A DNA stretch of 64,000 bases from an uncultured Sutterella sp. (GCA_949287305.1 CASEFX010000026.1:1-64000); one strand, 5' to 3'. Positions 8,526 through 17,238 are shown, counted from the first letter of the stretch. Made by a program: numbers and translations. Notes: a model not told the origin generated them from the letters alone.

Positions 8526-8882
8526 TTACTGGACGATGCGCAGGATTTCCACGTCGATCTTCGGCGCGCCGATCAGATCGCGGTCGATTTCACCCTGGAG
8601 TTCCACCTTCGTCTTTTCATTCACCTGAACGTTCATGAAAAGGTCGTCGTCGATGTCGGCCGTGATCGAACCCGTTTCATCCTGGAAGATGTAGCGTTCG
8701 TCGCCGACCTTCTTCATGATGAAGCCCGTGACGCGGAAGCCCTGATCGTCGATGCCGTCGTCAAGGATGAGCTTGACCTTTTCGAGCGTCGGGCCGGCGG
8801 AGGGACCCGTGTAGGCGGCCTGCGCGGTACCGGCGGCAAGTCCTGCGGCGAGCGCAAGGGCAATCAAAGCTTTGGCTTTCAT
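8526..8882 (-). CDS. YgiW/YdeI-family periplasmic OB-fold (BOF) protein
   Basis: The start at 8882 is chosen because AAGGAG lies 8 bases upstream and a signal peptide begins there (MKAKALIALALAAGLAAGTAQA). The 118-residue protein carries the BOF core: VTGFIMKKVGDERYIFQDET, then GSITADIDDDLF, then TKVELQGEIDRD and a final KIDVEILRIV strand. This matches YgiW/YdeI/VisP stress-tolerance proteins of Gram-negative bacteria, small periplasmic OB folds linked to peroxide, cationic peptide or metal stress. It is monocistronic with a good promoter. The exact stress it answers to here is unknown. Confidence 0.85.
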   Translation of the reverse strand: MKAKALIALALAAGLAAGTAQAAYTGPSAGPTLEKVKLILDDGIDDQGFRVTGFIMKKVGDERYIFQDETGSITADIDDDLFMNVQVNEKTKVELQGEIDRDLIGAPKIDVEILRIVQ

Positions 8883-8915
8883 GATGGTTCTCCTTGTTGA
8901 TTTCGTCATGCCTTC

Positions 8916-8944
8916 AATCTAACAGACGAAATCCCGTCGTCCAA
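8916..8944 (-). promoter_or_regulatory. Sigma-70-type promoter of the ygiW-like gene
   Basis: On the reverse strand TTGGAC (8944-8939) and TAGATT (8921-8916) are separated by exactly 17 bases, about 34 bases before the start codon at 8882. Confidence 0.6.
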
Positions 8945-9141
8945 GCGCCAAATGAAAGGAGAATCGTTTCAGATGTAACGAAGGGTTTTTGTCGCGCCCT
9001 CCTCCTAACACAACTTTACTTTCCTTGAAAATCAAGGGAAAAGTTGCCAAAACAAAACTTCTATTTCGATTTATGTCAGCAACCGGGTCACAACGGAAGG
9101 AGCCCCGTACCCGCAACAGATTCCCCGACGATTTCCGCTCT

Positions 9142-10167
9142 TCAGGAAAGCGCCGCGACGAGGTGGAGACACAGCGCCTCGGTGACGTTCTTGACGTTCA
9201 ACGGATGCTCCGAATGGCGGTTTCGCTCGAGAAGATCGTCGTAGAGGGCGAGAAGTTTTTCCTCGGAGGCCCCCGACGCCTGCCGCGCAAGCGTGTTGGC
9301 TTCAAGCGGAAAGAAGAGCGGCTCGAGCCCCGACTTCACGCGTACGAGGTCCGTCGACCAGCGCGTGAAGTAGTAAAGCACCGCCGGCACCGTGAGGCCC
9401 TTCGTAACGCCGCGCACGATCTCGTCGGGCGTAAGCGAAGCGCCCCGACGCAGAAGGTTCAAAATCGCCTTTTCGTCGTCTTCAGGAAGCGTGAGCCCCG
9501 AGACGTCCTCAAGCGCCAGAAGGGGCGAGCCGCCCGCGAGCGCCAAACGGCGCTCCGCTTCGTCGACGCCCTTCTCCCTGAGCCAGGCGAGCGCCTCGTC
9601 CTTCGAAGGGAGCGTCAGACGAAAGAGCCGCGAGCGGCTTCGAATCGTCGGGAGCACGGCGTCGAGTTCCTCCGTGACGAGAAGGAAGGTGCACTCGGAC
9701 GGGGGTTCCTCGATCGACTTCAGCAGGGCCGCAGCCGCTTCGGCGCGCACCATCTCGGCGGGGTAAATCACGACGATGCGGCGTCCGCCCTGATTGGCCG
9801 TGAGTTCGAGAAAGTCCCCGAGCGCCTTCACCTGCGGAAGGAGAATTTCGCGCGAGAGGGTCTTTCTCGTCGAGGACGAGGTCTCGGGCTGAGCAAACGG
9901 AAGATCCTTTGCGACGGCGAAGTATTCGGGCACGATCACGCGAAGGTCGGGGTGCGTCCCCGCGCGCGTCAGTTCGCACCCGCGGCAGTGTCCGCAGGGT
10001 TCGCCTTCGGACCCGGGATAGTGACAAAGAAGGCTCTTCGCAAATTCATAGGCGAGCTCGAACCCGCCCGCCCCTCGCGGACCGTAGAGGAGCATCGCGT
10101 TCGGAAGCGTCGCGCGCTGTCGCGAGAGCGCCGCAGCGGCGGGCTTGAGCCAGGGATAGGGAATCAT
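9142..10167 (-). CDS. holB: DNA polymerase III delta' subunit
   Basis: The 341-residue clamp-loader subunit begins MIPYPWLKP; its ATG overlaps the tmk stop by 4 bases (ATGA). A degenerate P-loop (YGPRGAGGFELA, lacking the Lys/Ser of an active ATPase) is normal for delta'. The zinc module has four cysteines (48, 58, 61, 64; CGHCRGC). The sensor region TIRSRSRLF follows. It works in the DNA polymerase III clamp-loader complex to load the beta clamp. Its place as last gene of mltG-tmk-holB is conserved in many proteobacteria. A longer upstream start is possible but would run into tmk. Confidence 0.9.
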   Translation of the reverse strand: MIPYPWLKPAAAALSRQRATLPNAMLLYGPRGAGGFELAYEFAKSLLCHYPGSEGEPCGHCRGCELTRAGTHPDLRVIVPEYFAVAKDLPFAQPETSSSTRKTLSREILLPQVKALGDFLELTANQGGRRIVVIYPAEMVRAEAAAALLKSIEEPPSECTFLLVTEELDAVLPTIRSRSRLFRLTLPSKDEALAWLREKGVDEAERRLALAGGSPLLALEDVSGLTLPEDDEKAILNLLRRGASLTPDEIVRGVTKGLTVPAVLYYFTRWSTDLVRVKSGLEPLFFPLEANTLARQASGASEEKLLALYDDLLERNRHSEHPLNVKNVTEALCLHLVAALS

Positions 10168-10802
10168 GCCTCTTCTCCCTTGCGGCGCACGAGCGATTCG
10201 ACCCACTCGGCGATTTCACGCTCGATTTCGTCGGCCGAACTCTCGGCGTTCACGATCAAAAAGCGTTCGGGATTGCGCACCGCACGATCCAGATAGGCTT
10301 CGCGCACGCGCGAGAAGAATTCCGTGCTCTCGCGCTCGAAGCGGTCGTCGCCGCCCGAACGGGCCGCACGGCGTGCGGCCGCCACTTCGGGCGAGAGATC
10401 GAAAAGCACCGTCCCGTCGGGACGGAAGGCCCCGAGCGTCCAGTTTTCGAGCGACTCCACTTCCGCCCCGGAGAACCCTTTGCCGCCCACCTGATAGGCG
10501 TAGGTGGCGTCGGTGAAGCGGTCCGAGAGCACCCAGGTGCCCGACGCGAGGGCCGGACGGATCTTCGTTTCGGCGTGCTCGGCACGGCCCGCGAAAAAGA
10601 GGAGCGTCTCCGTTCTCGGCGTCATGTCGTCTGCGAGCAGGAGGCCGCGGATCTTTTCGCCCACGGGCGTGCCGCCCGGTTCCCGCGTCACGAGCACGCT
10701 TTCGCCGTGCTCTTCCAAACGTCGGGCGAGCCGTTCGATCTGCGTCGACTTGCCGGCGCCGTCGATGCCTTCAAAGGTGATGAAGAGGGGACTGAGTGTC
10801 AC
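10164..10802 (-). CDS. tmk: Thymidylate kinase
   Basis: The 212-residue enzyme phosphorylates dTMP to dTDP in dTTP synthesis. The P-loop GIDGAGKST is at about 12-20, followed by the TREPGGTPVGEKIR motif that binds dTMP, the DRF motif (LSDRFTDATYAYQ) and a lid region rich in Arg. It starts with GTG, which overlaps the mltG stop by 4 bases, and its own TGA overlaps the holB ATG, so the three genes are translationally coupled. Length is normal for the family. Confidence 0.93.
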   Translation of the reverse strand: MTLSPLFITFEGIDGAGKSTQIERLARRLEEHGESVLVTREPGGTPVGEKIRGLLLADDMTPRTETLLFFAGRAEHAETKIRPALASGTWVLSDRFTDATYAYQVGGKGFSGAEVESLENWTLGAFRPDGTVLFDLSPEVAAARRAARSGGDDRFERESTEFFSRVREAYLDRAVRNPERFLIVNAESSADEIEREIAEWVESLVRRKGEEA

Positions 10803-12298
10803 TTGGAGTCCTTCGTTTTGCTTCGTTGGTTCTTATTCAGGATGAAGCGCCGCACCGCGCGGTTGTGTTCGGCGAGCGTGCGCGAGAATTCACTCGTTCC
10901 GTCTCCGCGCGCGACGAAGTAGAGGTACTTCGTGTCGGCGGGGTGCACGGCCGCCTCGATCGAGGCCTTCGAGGGCATCGCGATCGGCGTGGGCGGGAGC
11001 TTGTTCATGGTGTAGGTATTGTAGGGAGTCGGACGGCGCAGATCGGCGCGCGTGAGATTCCCGTTGAAGTCGGGCCCGATCCCGTAAATCACCGTCGGAT
11101 CGGTCTGCAGGGGCATCCCGCGCTTCAGACGATTGTGGAAGACCGAACTCACCTTCGTGCGGTCGGCGTCGACCGACGTTTCCTTTTCGATGATCGAGGC
11201 GAGAATGAGGGCTTCGTACGGGGTCTTGAGGACCGAGTCCGCCGGACGCGTCGCCCAGGCCGCCTCGAGCGTCTCCTTTTGGCGGCGATAGGCCTGACGC
11301 CAGAGCGGCAGATCGTCGGAGCCCGAGCTGTAGCGGTAGGTGTCGGGCGCGAACCACCCTTCGGGACTCATCCCTTCGGGGAGCCCCACGGCCTTCGCGA
11401 AGGCTTCGGCGTCAAGCGTCTCGGTCTTTCCTTCGAGCTCTTCGGCCGCCCCGAAGACTTTGCGCACTTCCCAAATGGGCGCGCCGTCGGGAATGCGAAC
11501 GGAACGGTCGAGAAGCGGCAGCCCCGTGAGAATGTCGATCACGCCCGCGTGGGTCGTTCCTTCGGGAAAGCGAAAGACGCCCGAATGCATGGGAGCGGTC
11601 GTTTTGGGGTGAAGCCGAAAGGCAAAGCGCATGAGACGCTCGTCGAGCTCAAAGCCCGCTTCCTTCAGGCGCAGGACGGCGCTTCGCATCGTGTCGCCAG
11701 GACGCACGCGGATGTCGACGGCGCGCTGCGAGATGCCGTCCTTTACGACCTCCACGCCCGCGCCTTCGCGAATCGCAACGGGCTCTTCGAAAATCTTCTT
11801 TTTCCCCTGGGTGTAGAGCACCCCGGCCGCCGCGACCGCAAGGAGTACCAGAACGAGAAGAGCGAGCAGGATCTTCCCGACTAGGCTCTTCTTGCGCACG
11901 GGGACGGGCTCGGCTTCCGTCCGGGTCTCCGCAGGAGCGGGCTCGGCGGAGTCCGGCAGTGCGGCTTCCGATCCTTTCGGATCTTCCGCCTCACGCTCAG
12001 CCGCCGACTTTTCGGCAGCCTCGACGGCGGGCGTCTCCTTCAAAGCGGCATCCTTTTCGGAAGGCTCTTCCCGCGTGGAAACCTCCTGCGGCTCCCCCGA
12101 AGGCTCGTTCGTCACGAACGACGACTCCCCCGTCTTGTCGTCCGCAGGGGCGGCGTCGACCGCGGGCGTCCCATCCGTTCCCTCTTCGGGACGGACTTCG
12201 GACTCGGCCGTTCGGGTTTCGGGCGCGGGATCCTCGGGGGTACGGGATTCCGCGTCCGCGAGTTCGTCGTTTCGGTCGGATGCAATCTTTTCGGACAC
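10799..12298 (-). CDS. mltG: Endolytic murein transglycosylase MltG with long acidic cytoplasmic extension
   Basis: Taking the GTG at 12298 gives 499 residues. Residues 1-135 are a low-complexity stretch rich in Glu, Ala, Pro and Thr, followed by one membrane segment (about 140-163, KILLALLVLVLLAVAAAGVL) and a periplasmic YceG domain. The catalytic Glu lies in ASIIEKETSV (about 371), and the family signature VFHNRLKRGMPLQTDPTVIY follows. MltG cleaves nascent glycan strands and so limits their length. Typical MltG is about 340 residues; the extra N-terminal part is cytoplasmic and of unknown use. The RBS is weak, and an in-frame ATG at 12415 would add 39 unlikely residues. Confidence 0.85.
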   Translation of the reverse strand: MSEKIASDRNDELADAESRTPEDPAPETRTAESEVRPEEGTDGTPAVDAAPADDKTGESSFVTNEPSGEPQEVSTREEPSEKDAALKETPAVEAAEKSAAEREAEDPKGSEAALPDSAEPAPAETRTEAEPVPVRKKSLVGKILLALLVLVLLAVAAAGVLYTQGKKKIFEEPVAIREGAGVEVVKDGISQRAVDIRVRPGDTMRSAVLRLKEAGFELDERLMRFAFRLHPKTTAPMHSGVFRFPEGTTHAGVIDILTGLPLLDRSVRIPDGAPIWEVRKVFGAAEELEGKTETLDAEAFAKAVGLPEGMSPEGWFAPDTYRYSSGSDDLPLWRQAYRRQKETLEAAWATRPADSVLKTPYEALILASIIEKETSVDADRTKVSSVFHNRLKRGMPLQTDPTVIYGIGPDFNGNLTRADLRRPTPYNTYTMNKLPPTPIAMPSKASIEAAVHPADTKYLYFVARGDGTSEFSRTLAEHNRAVRRFILNKNQRSKTKDSK

Positions 12299-12471
12299 GG
12301 CTGAGCCTTCGGTATTGAGAAAACCACGACAGTATACGGGACGGAAAGTTGCGCAGCGGTGACGAACGTCCGCCGTAAACGAAAAAGACGCTTCTTTTCC
12401 ATCACGTCGTGGCATCTTTGCACGTTATTTTCTTTGCCCGAGAATAGTTCCTTTTCGCAAGATTGCCTTTT

Positions 12472-12996
12472 TCAGAATCCTGAGCTAACATGCCCCACTA
12501 AGGATCGCAGGATGTTCCGATGAAAGGCGTTAGAGGTACAGTTCGCCGCGTGCCCGCGGAAGTGCGATCCTTTTTTCTTTGAGGAGTTTTTGTACATCGA
12601 CGCCAACTTCCCCGCGGGTGCCGTATAGACCGTAACGATGTTCCAACGTTCTTTCGTCGGCCCCTTCCAAACGTGCTCTTCGCTGAGCGTGCGCTCAACG
12701 ATCGCGACCACGAGAGCACCGTCGCCCCGCGACGGTCAAAAAGCCCTCCTCTCCCCCACCAGGAACCCTCTTTCGGCGATGGTTGGCATGTCTATCACTT
12801 TCTCAAAGTCCGACTCCGTCGGGTCTGGACGCCTTTTCCGGTCATGCCGGGCTGTATCGCGGCTGAGAACCACTTTCACCTCTGAAACCGCGCCCTTTAG
12901 AGAAGAGTATTTCTCCGTTACCGCCGTCGTTCGCGTAAACCGTTCTTTATCCCAGTTCGACCGATGTCTGACACAAGGTGACTCAATGTAACTCAC
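12472..12996 (-). pseudogene. Possible degraded reading frame in the mltG-ygfZ gap
   Basis: The 820-base gap between mltG and ygfZ holds no intact gene. On the reverse strand one frame stays open from about 12996 to 12472 except for a single TGA at 12736-12738. Either side reads as charged, protein-like sequence (EVKVVLSRDTARHDRKRRPD before the stop, IVERTLSEEHVWKGPTKERW after it). The first part loosely recalls an IS1634/IS4-type transposase, but I cannot assign a family. It could equally be a chance open frame. Confidence 0.25.
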
Positions 12997-13118
12997 GCTT
13001 TAAAGGAAAAAGCCCGTAATCGCATGAGAGAGAAGCAATTCTGCCTCTTTCTCACTCTACCTGACGCATATGATTTTATGGTATTGTTGCAGAACTTTTT
13101 CTTGAAAGGATCTTTCCC

Positions 13119-14078
13119 ATGACGCAAGCCAATCACCCCGCCTTCGTGCGCCTTTCGAGTCTCGGCGTCACCACCGTGACGGGCAAGGACGCTCTCGCCT
13201 TCCTCCACGGCCAGTTCACGAACCGCCTGCAGCCGCTCGGGCAACGCGCGCCGCTCGCGGGCTACTGCTCTCCGAAGGGCCGCCTCCTCGCCACGATGCG
13301 CGTCTGGGGCGAAGGGGATGCGATCTCGCTTCTCCTCCCCAAGTCCGCCGAACCCGCGTTTCTGAAGCGCATCCGCATGTACGTGCTGCGCTCCGACGTG
13401 CACTTTGCCGAAGACGCCGAGCGCACGCTACTCGCGGGCTTCGGTGAAGAAGCCGAAGCACTCCTCAAGGACCGTCTTGCCGCCGCCGGCGCGGAACTTC
13501 CCGCCGTGAACGAAGCCGCCGTGGCGCCCGAGATCACGGTCGTGCGCGTGCCCGACACCCCGGCCCTTCCCGGCGTCGCGGACGCGGGCGTTCGCTATCT
13601 CGCGCTCGTAAAGGACGCGGAAGCCTTTGCCCCCGCTGAGGACGACGCCTACTGGTGGGCCACCGAAGCCGCCGCGGGGATCGGTTCGGTCTTCGCGGAA
13701 ACGGCCGACCGTTTCGTTCCGCAGTCGATCAACTACGAACTCACCGACGGGGTCGTCTTCAACAAGGGCTGCTACCCCGGTCAGGAAGTAGTGTCGCGCA
13801 TTCAGCATCTGGGGACGCCTTCGCGCCGCATGGCCCTGGGGCTCGCGCAAACGCCGGTTCTCCCGGAAGCCGGTGCGGGCCTGTACGCCCTGAAGGGAGG
13901 AGCGCGGACGCCGTCGGGCGACGTCGTCTTCGCCGTACGGGGCGAAAACGCCGCGGCGGTCCTCGTTTCGCTTCCGACGGGCGACTTCGGGCACGAATTG
14001 TCGCTCGACGCGGAAGGCGGGATCCCCGTCAAGCTCGTGCCGCTTCCCTACGAAATCCGCAACGTGCTCGACAGCTGA
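13119..14078 (+). CDS. ygfZ: Folate-binding Fe-S cluster maintenance protein YgfZ
   Basis: The 319-residue protein has the diagnostic YgfZ motif KGCYPGQE (about residues 216-223) with its conserved Cys, in a GcvT-like folate-binding fold. Family members use tetrahydrofolate to help assemble or repair certain Fe-S enzymes, including MiaB. An AAAGGATCTTTCCC ribosome site precedes the ATG. The gene diverges from mltG-tmk-holB, an arrangement common in Burkholderiales, but here an 820-base gap separates them. A strong terminator follows. Confidence 0.9.
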   Translation: MTQANHPAFVRLSSLGVTTVTGKDALAFLHGQFTNRLQPLGQRAPLAGYCSPKGRLLATMRVWGEGDAISLLLPKSAEPAFLKRIRMYVLRSDVHFAEDAERTLLAGFGEEAEALLKDRLAAAGAELPAVNEAAVAPEITVVRVPDTPALPGVADAGVRYLALVKDAEAFAPAEDDAYWWATEAAAGIGSVFAETADRFVPQSINYELTDGVVFNKGCYPGQEVVSRIQHLGTPSRRMALGLAQTPVLPEAGAGLYALKGGARTPSGDVVFAVRGENAAAVLVSLPTGDFGHELSLDAEGGIPVKLVPLPYEIRNVLDS

Positions 14079-14105
14079 GGGGGGCATTCTCTGCGCTGCA
14101 ACTTG

Positions 14106-14137
14106 GGGACGTCTTGCGAGAAGGCGTCCCTTTTTTT
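14106..14137 (+). terminator. Rho-independent terminator after ygfZ
   Basis: GGGACGTCTT (14106-14115) pairs with AAGGCGTCCC (14121-14130), with one G-T pair, followed by seven T residues. Confidence 0.85.
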
Positions 14138-14435
14138 CGCCTTATTCCCTGCGGGCTCGAAACTTTTCGCCGTCCGATCCGCTCGGGCGCGTCCTCTTCT
14201 TCCCTTCACTCCAAGATCCGAAACACGGCGTTCCGGAAACCGGAATCAGATTTCATCCGACTTCCTTTTTGACATTCGCATAACTAAAGACCTTCATTCC
14301 TCGGCTACGCCCGATCCAATCGACAACGTCGCACTTTCCGCCCTCATCTCCTACGAAATTCCGAGATTTTCTGATCTCAATCATAAAAAGGCGCCTCTTT
14401 TACACGAAATAAGCATGATTCATTGATATTTGTCA

Positions 14436-14465
14436 TTGCTTTTTAGGCGTTTCCATTGATAGGAT
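14436..14465 (+). promoter_or_regulatory. Candidate promoter of the speF leader transcript
   Basis: TTGCTT (14436-14441) and TAGGAT (14460-14465) are 18 bases apart and lie about 55 bases before the leader peptide start at 14521. The bases between 14138 and 14435 hold no recognisable gene and are comparatively AT-rich, as expected of a regulated promoter region. Confidence 0.35.
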
Positions 14466-14520
14466 ATCGTCATTCGGTACGGCGCCACCCGGTGCCGCGA
14501 TTTTTCCAAGAGGTGTCAAC

Positions 14521-14643
14521 ATGTGCGTTTACAATGCTGATAGCTCACTATGTAACGTGGGCATGCGCCGAACATGTCATCTGATGTGCTTCGCGCTCCG
14601 AACCTGTTTCGACTTTGCGCGCTTCGCCACCGACACAATTTAA
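14521..14643 (+). CDS. speFL: SpeFL-like ornithine-sensing leader peptide upstream of speF
   Basis: A 40-codon reading frame starts at ATG 14521, preceded by AGAGGTG at good spacing, and ends with TAA. Its residues 16-35, RRTCHLMCFALRTCFDFARF, align without gaps to residues 12-31 of the E. coli SpeFL arrest peptide as I remember it (RRTTHIMKFAHRNSFDFHFF), with 12 of 20 identical including RRT, HxM, FA, R, FDF and F. In E. coli, ornithine captured by the ribosome translating SpeFL stalls it and allows transcription into speF. Here speF starts 362 bases downstream. Differences: five Cys residues, and the reading frame runs five residues past the last matched Phe rather than three. Homology is strong; function is inferred. 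Confidence 0.8.
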   Translation: MCVYNADSSLCNVGMRRTCHLMCFALRTCFDFARFATDTI

Positions 14644-14760
14644 TCCTCCGCCTCTCGGTCGCGCCGCAGCTTTCTTCGGCCGCGCACCATGCCTTTGTCC
14701 GACCGCTTTTCTCCACCCAAGCGTTCCGGACTCCTCTCCCGATTTCTTTCTTTTAAACGT
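14644..14760 (+). promoter_or_regulatory. C-rich, G-poor speF leader segment, candidate Rho utilisation site
   Basis: Between the leader peptide stop and about 14760 the transcript is strongly C-biased: a hand count over 14641-14760 gives 48 C against 21 G. Such unstructured C>G stretches are typical rut sites. In E. coli, Rho terminates transcription in the speFL-speF gap unless a stalled ribosome protects it. No intrinsic terminator is visible in 14644-15005. Rho control is inferred. Confidence 0.5.
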
Positions 14761-15005
14761 CCTCGACGGACCGGTTGCGACCTGCTCGTGAAATCGGCAG
14801 CGTCCCGCGCACCCTTCCCGCCGATCGTAGCGTCCGCCTGCCCGTCCGCTCCGCTTTGAAGGACGGAGGAATCATTCGCGCGGCTCGAAAAGAAATTCGG
14901 GAACCACAATTCCGCTTTTCGCGTGATGGCACACGACTGCCAGGGGAACATGCACCCTGAATTCCGTCACGCGCCAAAACCAAATTTCTCTGTGAGGATT
15001 ACAAA

Positions 15006-17192
15006 ATGCGTAAGCTCTTTATCGCCGCCACCCACGAAGCCTGCGACGCCTTCTGCGCCGAACGCACGGTCGTCGACTTCGAGTGCGCCGACTTCACGAC
15101 GGTTTCCGCCGCCGTGATGACCGCTGCCGAAGCGCTCGGCGGCAAGCTCGAACAGATCGAGGAACTCGCGCTCGGGATCCCCGTCTTCGCCGTGCTCGAG
15201 GCCGGCGAAAGCCTCCCTCCCGAACTCATCGGCCGCGTCGTGAGCGTCATCAACCGCAATGCCGACGACCTCGGACTCTTCGGCCGTCAGATCGACGCCG
15301 CCGCCAAGAAGTATGAAGATCAGGTTCTTCCCCCGTTCTTCGGCTCCCTCGAGGAATACGTCGCGCAGGGTTACGCCCAGTTCGACTGCCCGGGCCATCA
15401 GGGCGGCGCCTTCTTCCGCCGTCATCCCGCCGGTCGCGAATTCGCCGAATTCTTCGGGGAAAACGTCTTCCGCGCCGACCTCTGCAACGCCGACGTCTCG
15501 ATGGGCGACCTCCTCATCCATGAAGGCGCTCCGTGTGCCGCCCAGCAGGCCGCGGCGAAGATCTACAACGCCGACAAGACCTACTTCGTCCTGAACGGCA
15601 CGTCCGCTTCCAACAAGGTGGTTCTCAACGCCCTGCTCGCCCCGGGCGATCTCGTGCTCTTCGACCGCAACAACCACAAGTCGAACCATCACGGCGCCCT
15701 CCTGCAGGCCGGCGCCAAGCCCGTTTATCTCGAAACCGCCCGCAACGCCTACGGCTTCATCGGCGGCATCGACGAGCACTGCTTCGACGAAGCCTACCTG
15801 CGCGAACTCGTCCGCGAAACGGCTCCGGAAAAGGCCGGCGAAAAGCGTCCCTTCCGTCTCGCCGTCATTCAGCTCGGCACTTACGACGGCACGATCTACA
15901 ACGCCCGTCAGGTCGTCGACCGCATCGGTCACCTCTGCGACTACATCCTCTTTGACTCGGCCTGGGTGGGCTACGAACAGTTCATCCCCATGATGAAGGA
16001 CTGCTCGCCGCTTCTTCTCGAACTCGGACCTGAAGATCCGGGCATCTTCGTGACGCAGTCCGTGCACAAGCAGCAGGCGGGCTTCTCGCAGACGTCGCAG
16101 ATCCACAAGAAGGACTCGCACATCAAGGGCCAGAAGCGCTACTGCCCGCACAAGCGTCTCAACAACGCCTTCATGATGCACGCCTCCACTTCGCCCTTCT
16201 ACGCGCTCTTCGCGGCGCTCGACGTCAACGCCAAGATGCACGAAGGCGAAGCCGGCCGCCGTCTCTGGGCCGACTGCGTGCGCGTCGGCATTGAAGCGCG
16301 CAAGCTCCTGCGCAAGACCTGCAAGTACATCAAGCCCTTCGTTCCGGCTGTGGTGGACGGCAAGCCCTGGGAGAGCTACCCCACCGACGAAATGGTCAAC
16401 GACCTGCGCTTCTTTGAATTCAAGCCGGGCGACGCCTGGCACAACTTCGAAGGCTACGGCGATCACCAGTACTTCGTCGATCCCTGCAAGTTCCTCCTGA
16501 CGACGCCGGGCATCAACGCCGAAACCGCCGTCTATGAAGACTTCGGGGTTCCCGCCACGATTCTGGCAAACTTCCTCCGCGAAAACGGCATCATTCCGGA
16601 AAAGTGCGACCTCAATTCGATTCTCTTCCTGATGACGCCCGCCGAAGACACGGCCAAGATGGAACACCTCGTCACGCAGATCAAGCGTTTTGAAGACTTC
16701 CTCGACGCCGACGCGCCGCTCTCGGAAGTGCTTCCGGCCATCTACAAGGCCAACGAAGAACGCTATCGCGGCTACACGATCCGTCAGCTCTGCCAGGAAA
16801 TGCACGACTTCTACAAGGCGGGCAACGTCAAGCAGCTGCAAAAGGAAATGTTCCGCAAGGCTCACTTCCCGCGCCGCGCTCTCGAACCGCAGGCCGCCCA
16901 CTTTGAATTCATCCGCGGCAACGCCGAGCTGGTCGCGCTTGAAAACGCCGAAGGCCGCATCGCCGTCGAAGGCGCCCTTCCCTATCCTCCGGGCGTGCTC
17001 TGCGTGGTCCCGGGCGAAGTCTGGGGCGGCTCCGTGCAGAAGTACTTCCTCGCGCTCGAAGAAGGCATCAACCGCTTCCCGGGCTTCTCGCCTGAACTGC
17101 AGGGCGTCTACATCAACACCGACGCCGACGGCCGCAAGCGCGCCTACGGCTATGTCCTGACGAAGGAACGCGAAGCCGAACTCGTCAAGTAA
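15006..17192 (+). CDS. speF: Inducible ornithine decarboxylase
   Basis: The 728-residue, PLP-dependent fold-type I decarboxylase converts ornithine to putrescine and CO2. Its length matches SpeF (about 732). It has the N-terminal wing domain, the PLP-binding core with VLNGTSASNKVVLNALL near 195-211 and the Schiff-base lysine at 355 in QSVHKQQAGFSQTSQIHKKD, and the C-terminal domain. An AGGA ribosome site precedes the ATG. The downstream potE antiporter confirms ornithine rather than lysine or arginine as substrate. Together they consume a cytoplasmic proton per cycle (acid resistance, polyamine supply). Regulation is probably through the upstream leader peptide and C-rich leader RNA. Confidence 0.92.
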   Translation: MRKLFIAATHEACDAFCAERTVVDFECADFTTVSAAVMTAAEALGGKLEQIEELALGIPVFAVLEAGESLPPELIGRVVSVINRNADDLGLFGRQIDAAAKKYEDQVLPPFFGSLEEYVAQGYAQFDCPGHQGGAFFRRHPAGREFAEFFGENVFRADLCNADVSMGDLLIHEGAPCAAQQAAAKIYNADKTYFVLNGTSASNKVVLNALLAPGDLVLFDRNNHKSNHHGALLQAGAKPVYLETARNAYGFIGGIDEHCFDEAYLRELVRETAPEKAGEKRPFRLAVIQLGTYDGTIYNARQVVDRIGHLCDYILFDSAWVGYEQFIPMMKDCSPLLLELGPEDPGIFVTQSVHKQQAGFSQTSQIHKKDSHIKGQKRYCPHKRLNNAFMMHASTSPFYALFAALDVNAKMHEGEAGRRLWADCVRVGIEARKLLRKTCKYIKPFVPAVVDGKPWESYPTDEMVNDLRFFEFKPGDAWHNFEGYGDHQYFVDPCKFLLTTPGINAETAVYEDFGVPATILANFLRENGIIPEKCDLNSILFLMTPAEDTAKMEHLVTQIKRFEDFLDADAPLSEVLPAIYKANEERYRGYTIRQLCQEMHDFYKAGNVKQLQKEMFRKAHFPRRALEPQAAHFEFIRGNAELVALENAEGRIAVEGALPYPPGVLCVVPGEVWGGSVQKYFLALEEGINRFPGFSPELQGVYINTDADGRKRAYGYVLTKEREAELVK

Positions 17193-17206
17193 GACGACCG
17201 GCCTTT

Positions 17207-17238
17207 CCGGAGGAGCCCCGCGCGGGGTTCCTCCCCGG
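17207..17238 (+). other. Stem-loop between speF and potE
   Basis: A long GC-rich imperfect inverted repeat (CCGGAGGAGCCCCG at 17207-17220 against CGGGGTTCCTCCCCGG at 17223-17238) lies in the 85-base gap. No T-run follows, so it is more likely a partial attenuator or an mRNA-stability element than a full terminator. Confidence 0.5.

Noticed and set aside
14260-14300. Promoter with a perfect TTGACA at 14269-14274
   Set aside because: No acceptable -10 hexamer lies 16-18 bases downstream; the TTGCTT/TAGGAT pair closer to the leader peptide is preferred.
17207-17238. Intrinsic terminator between speF and potE
   Set aside because: The stem is strong but no T-run follows, and potE function depends on speF, so full termination is unlikely; listed only as a stem-loop.
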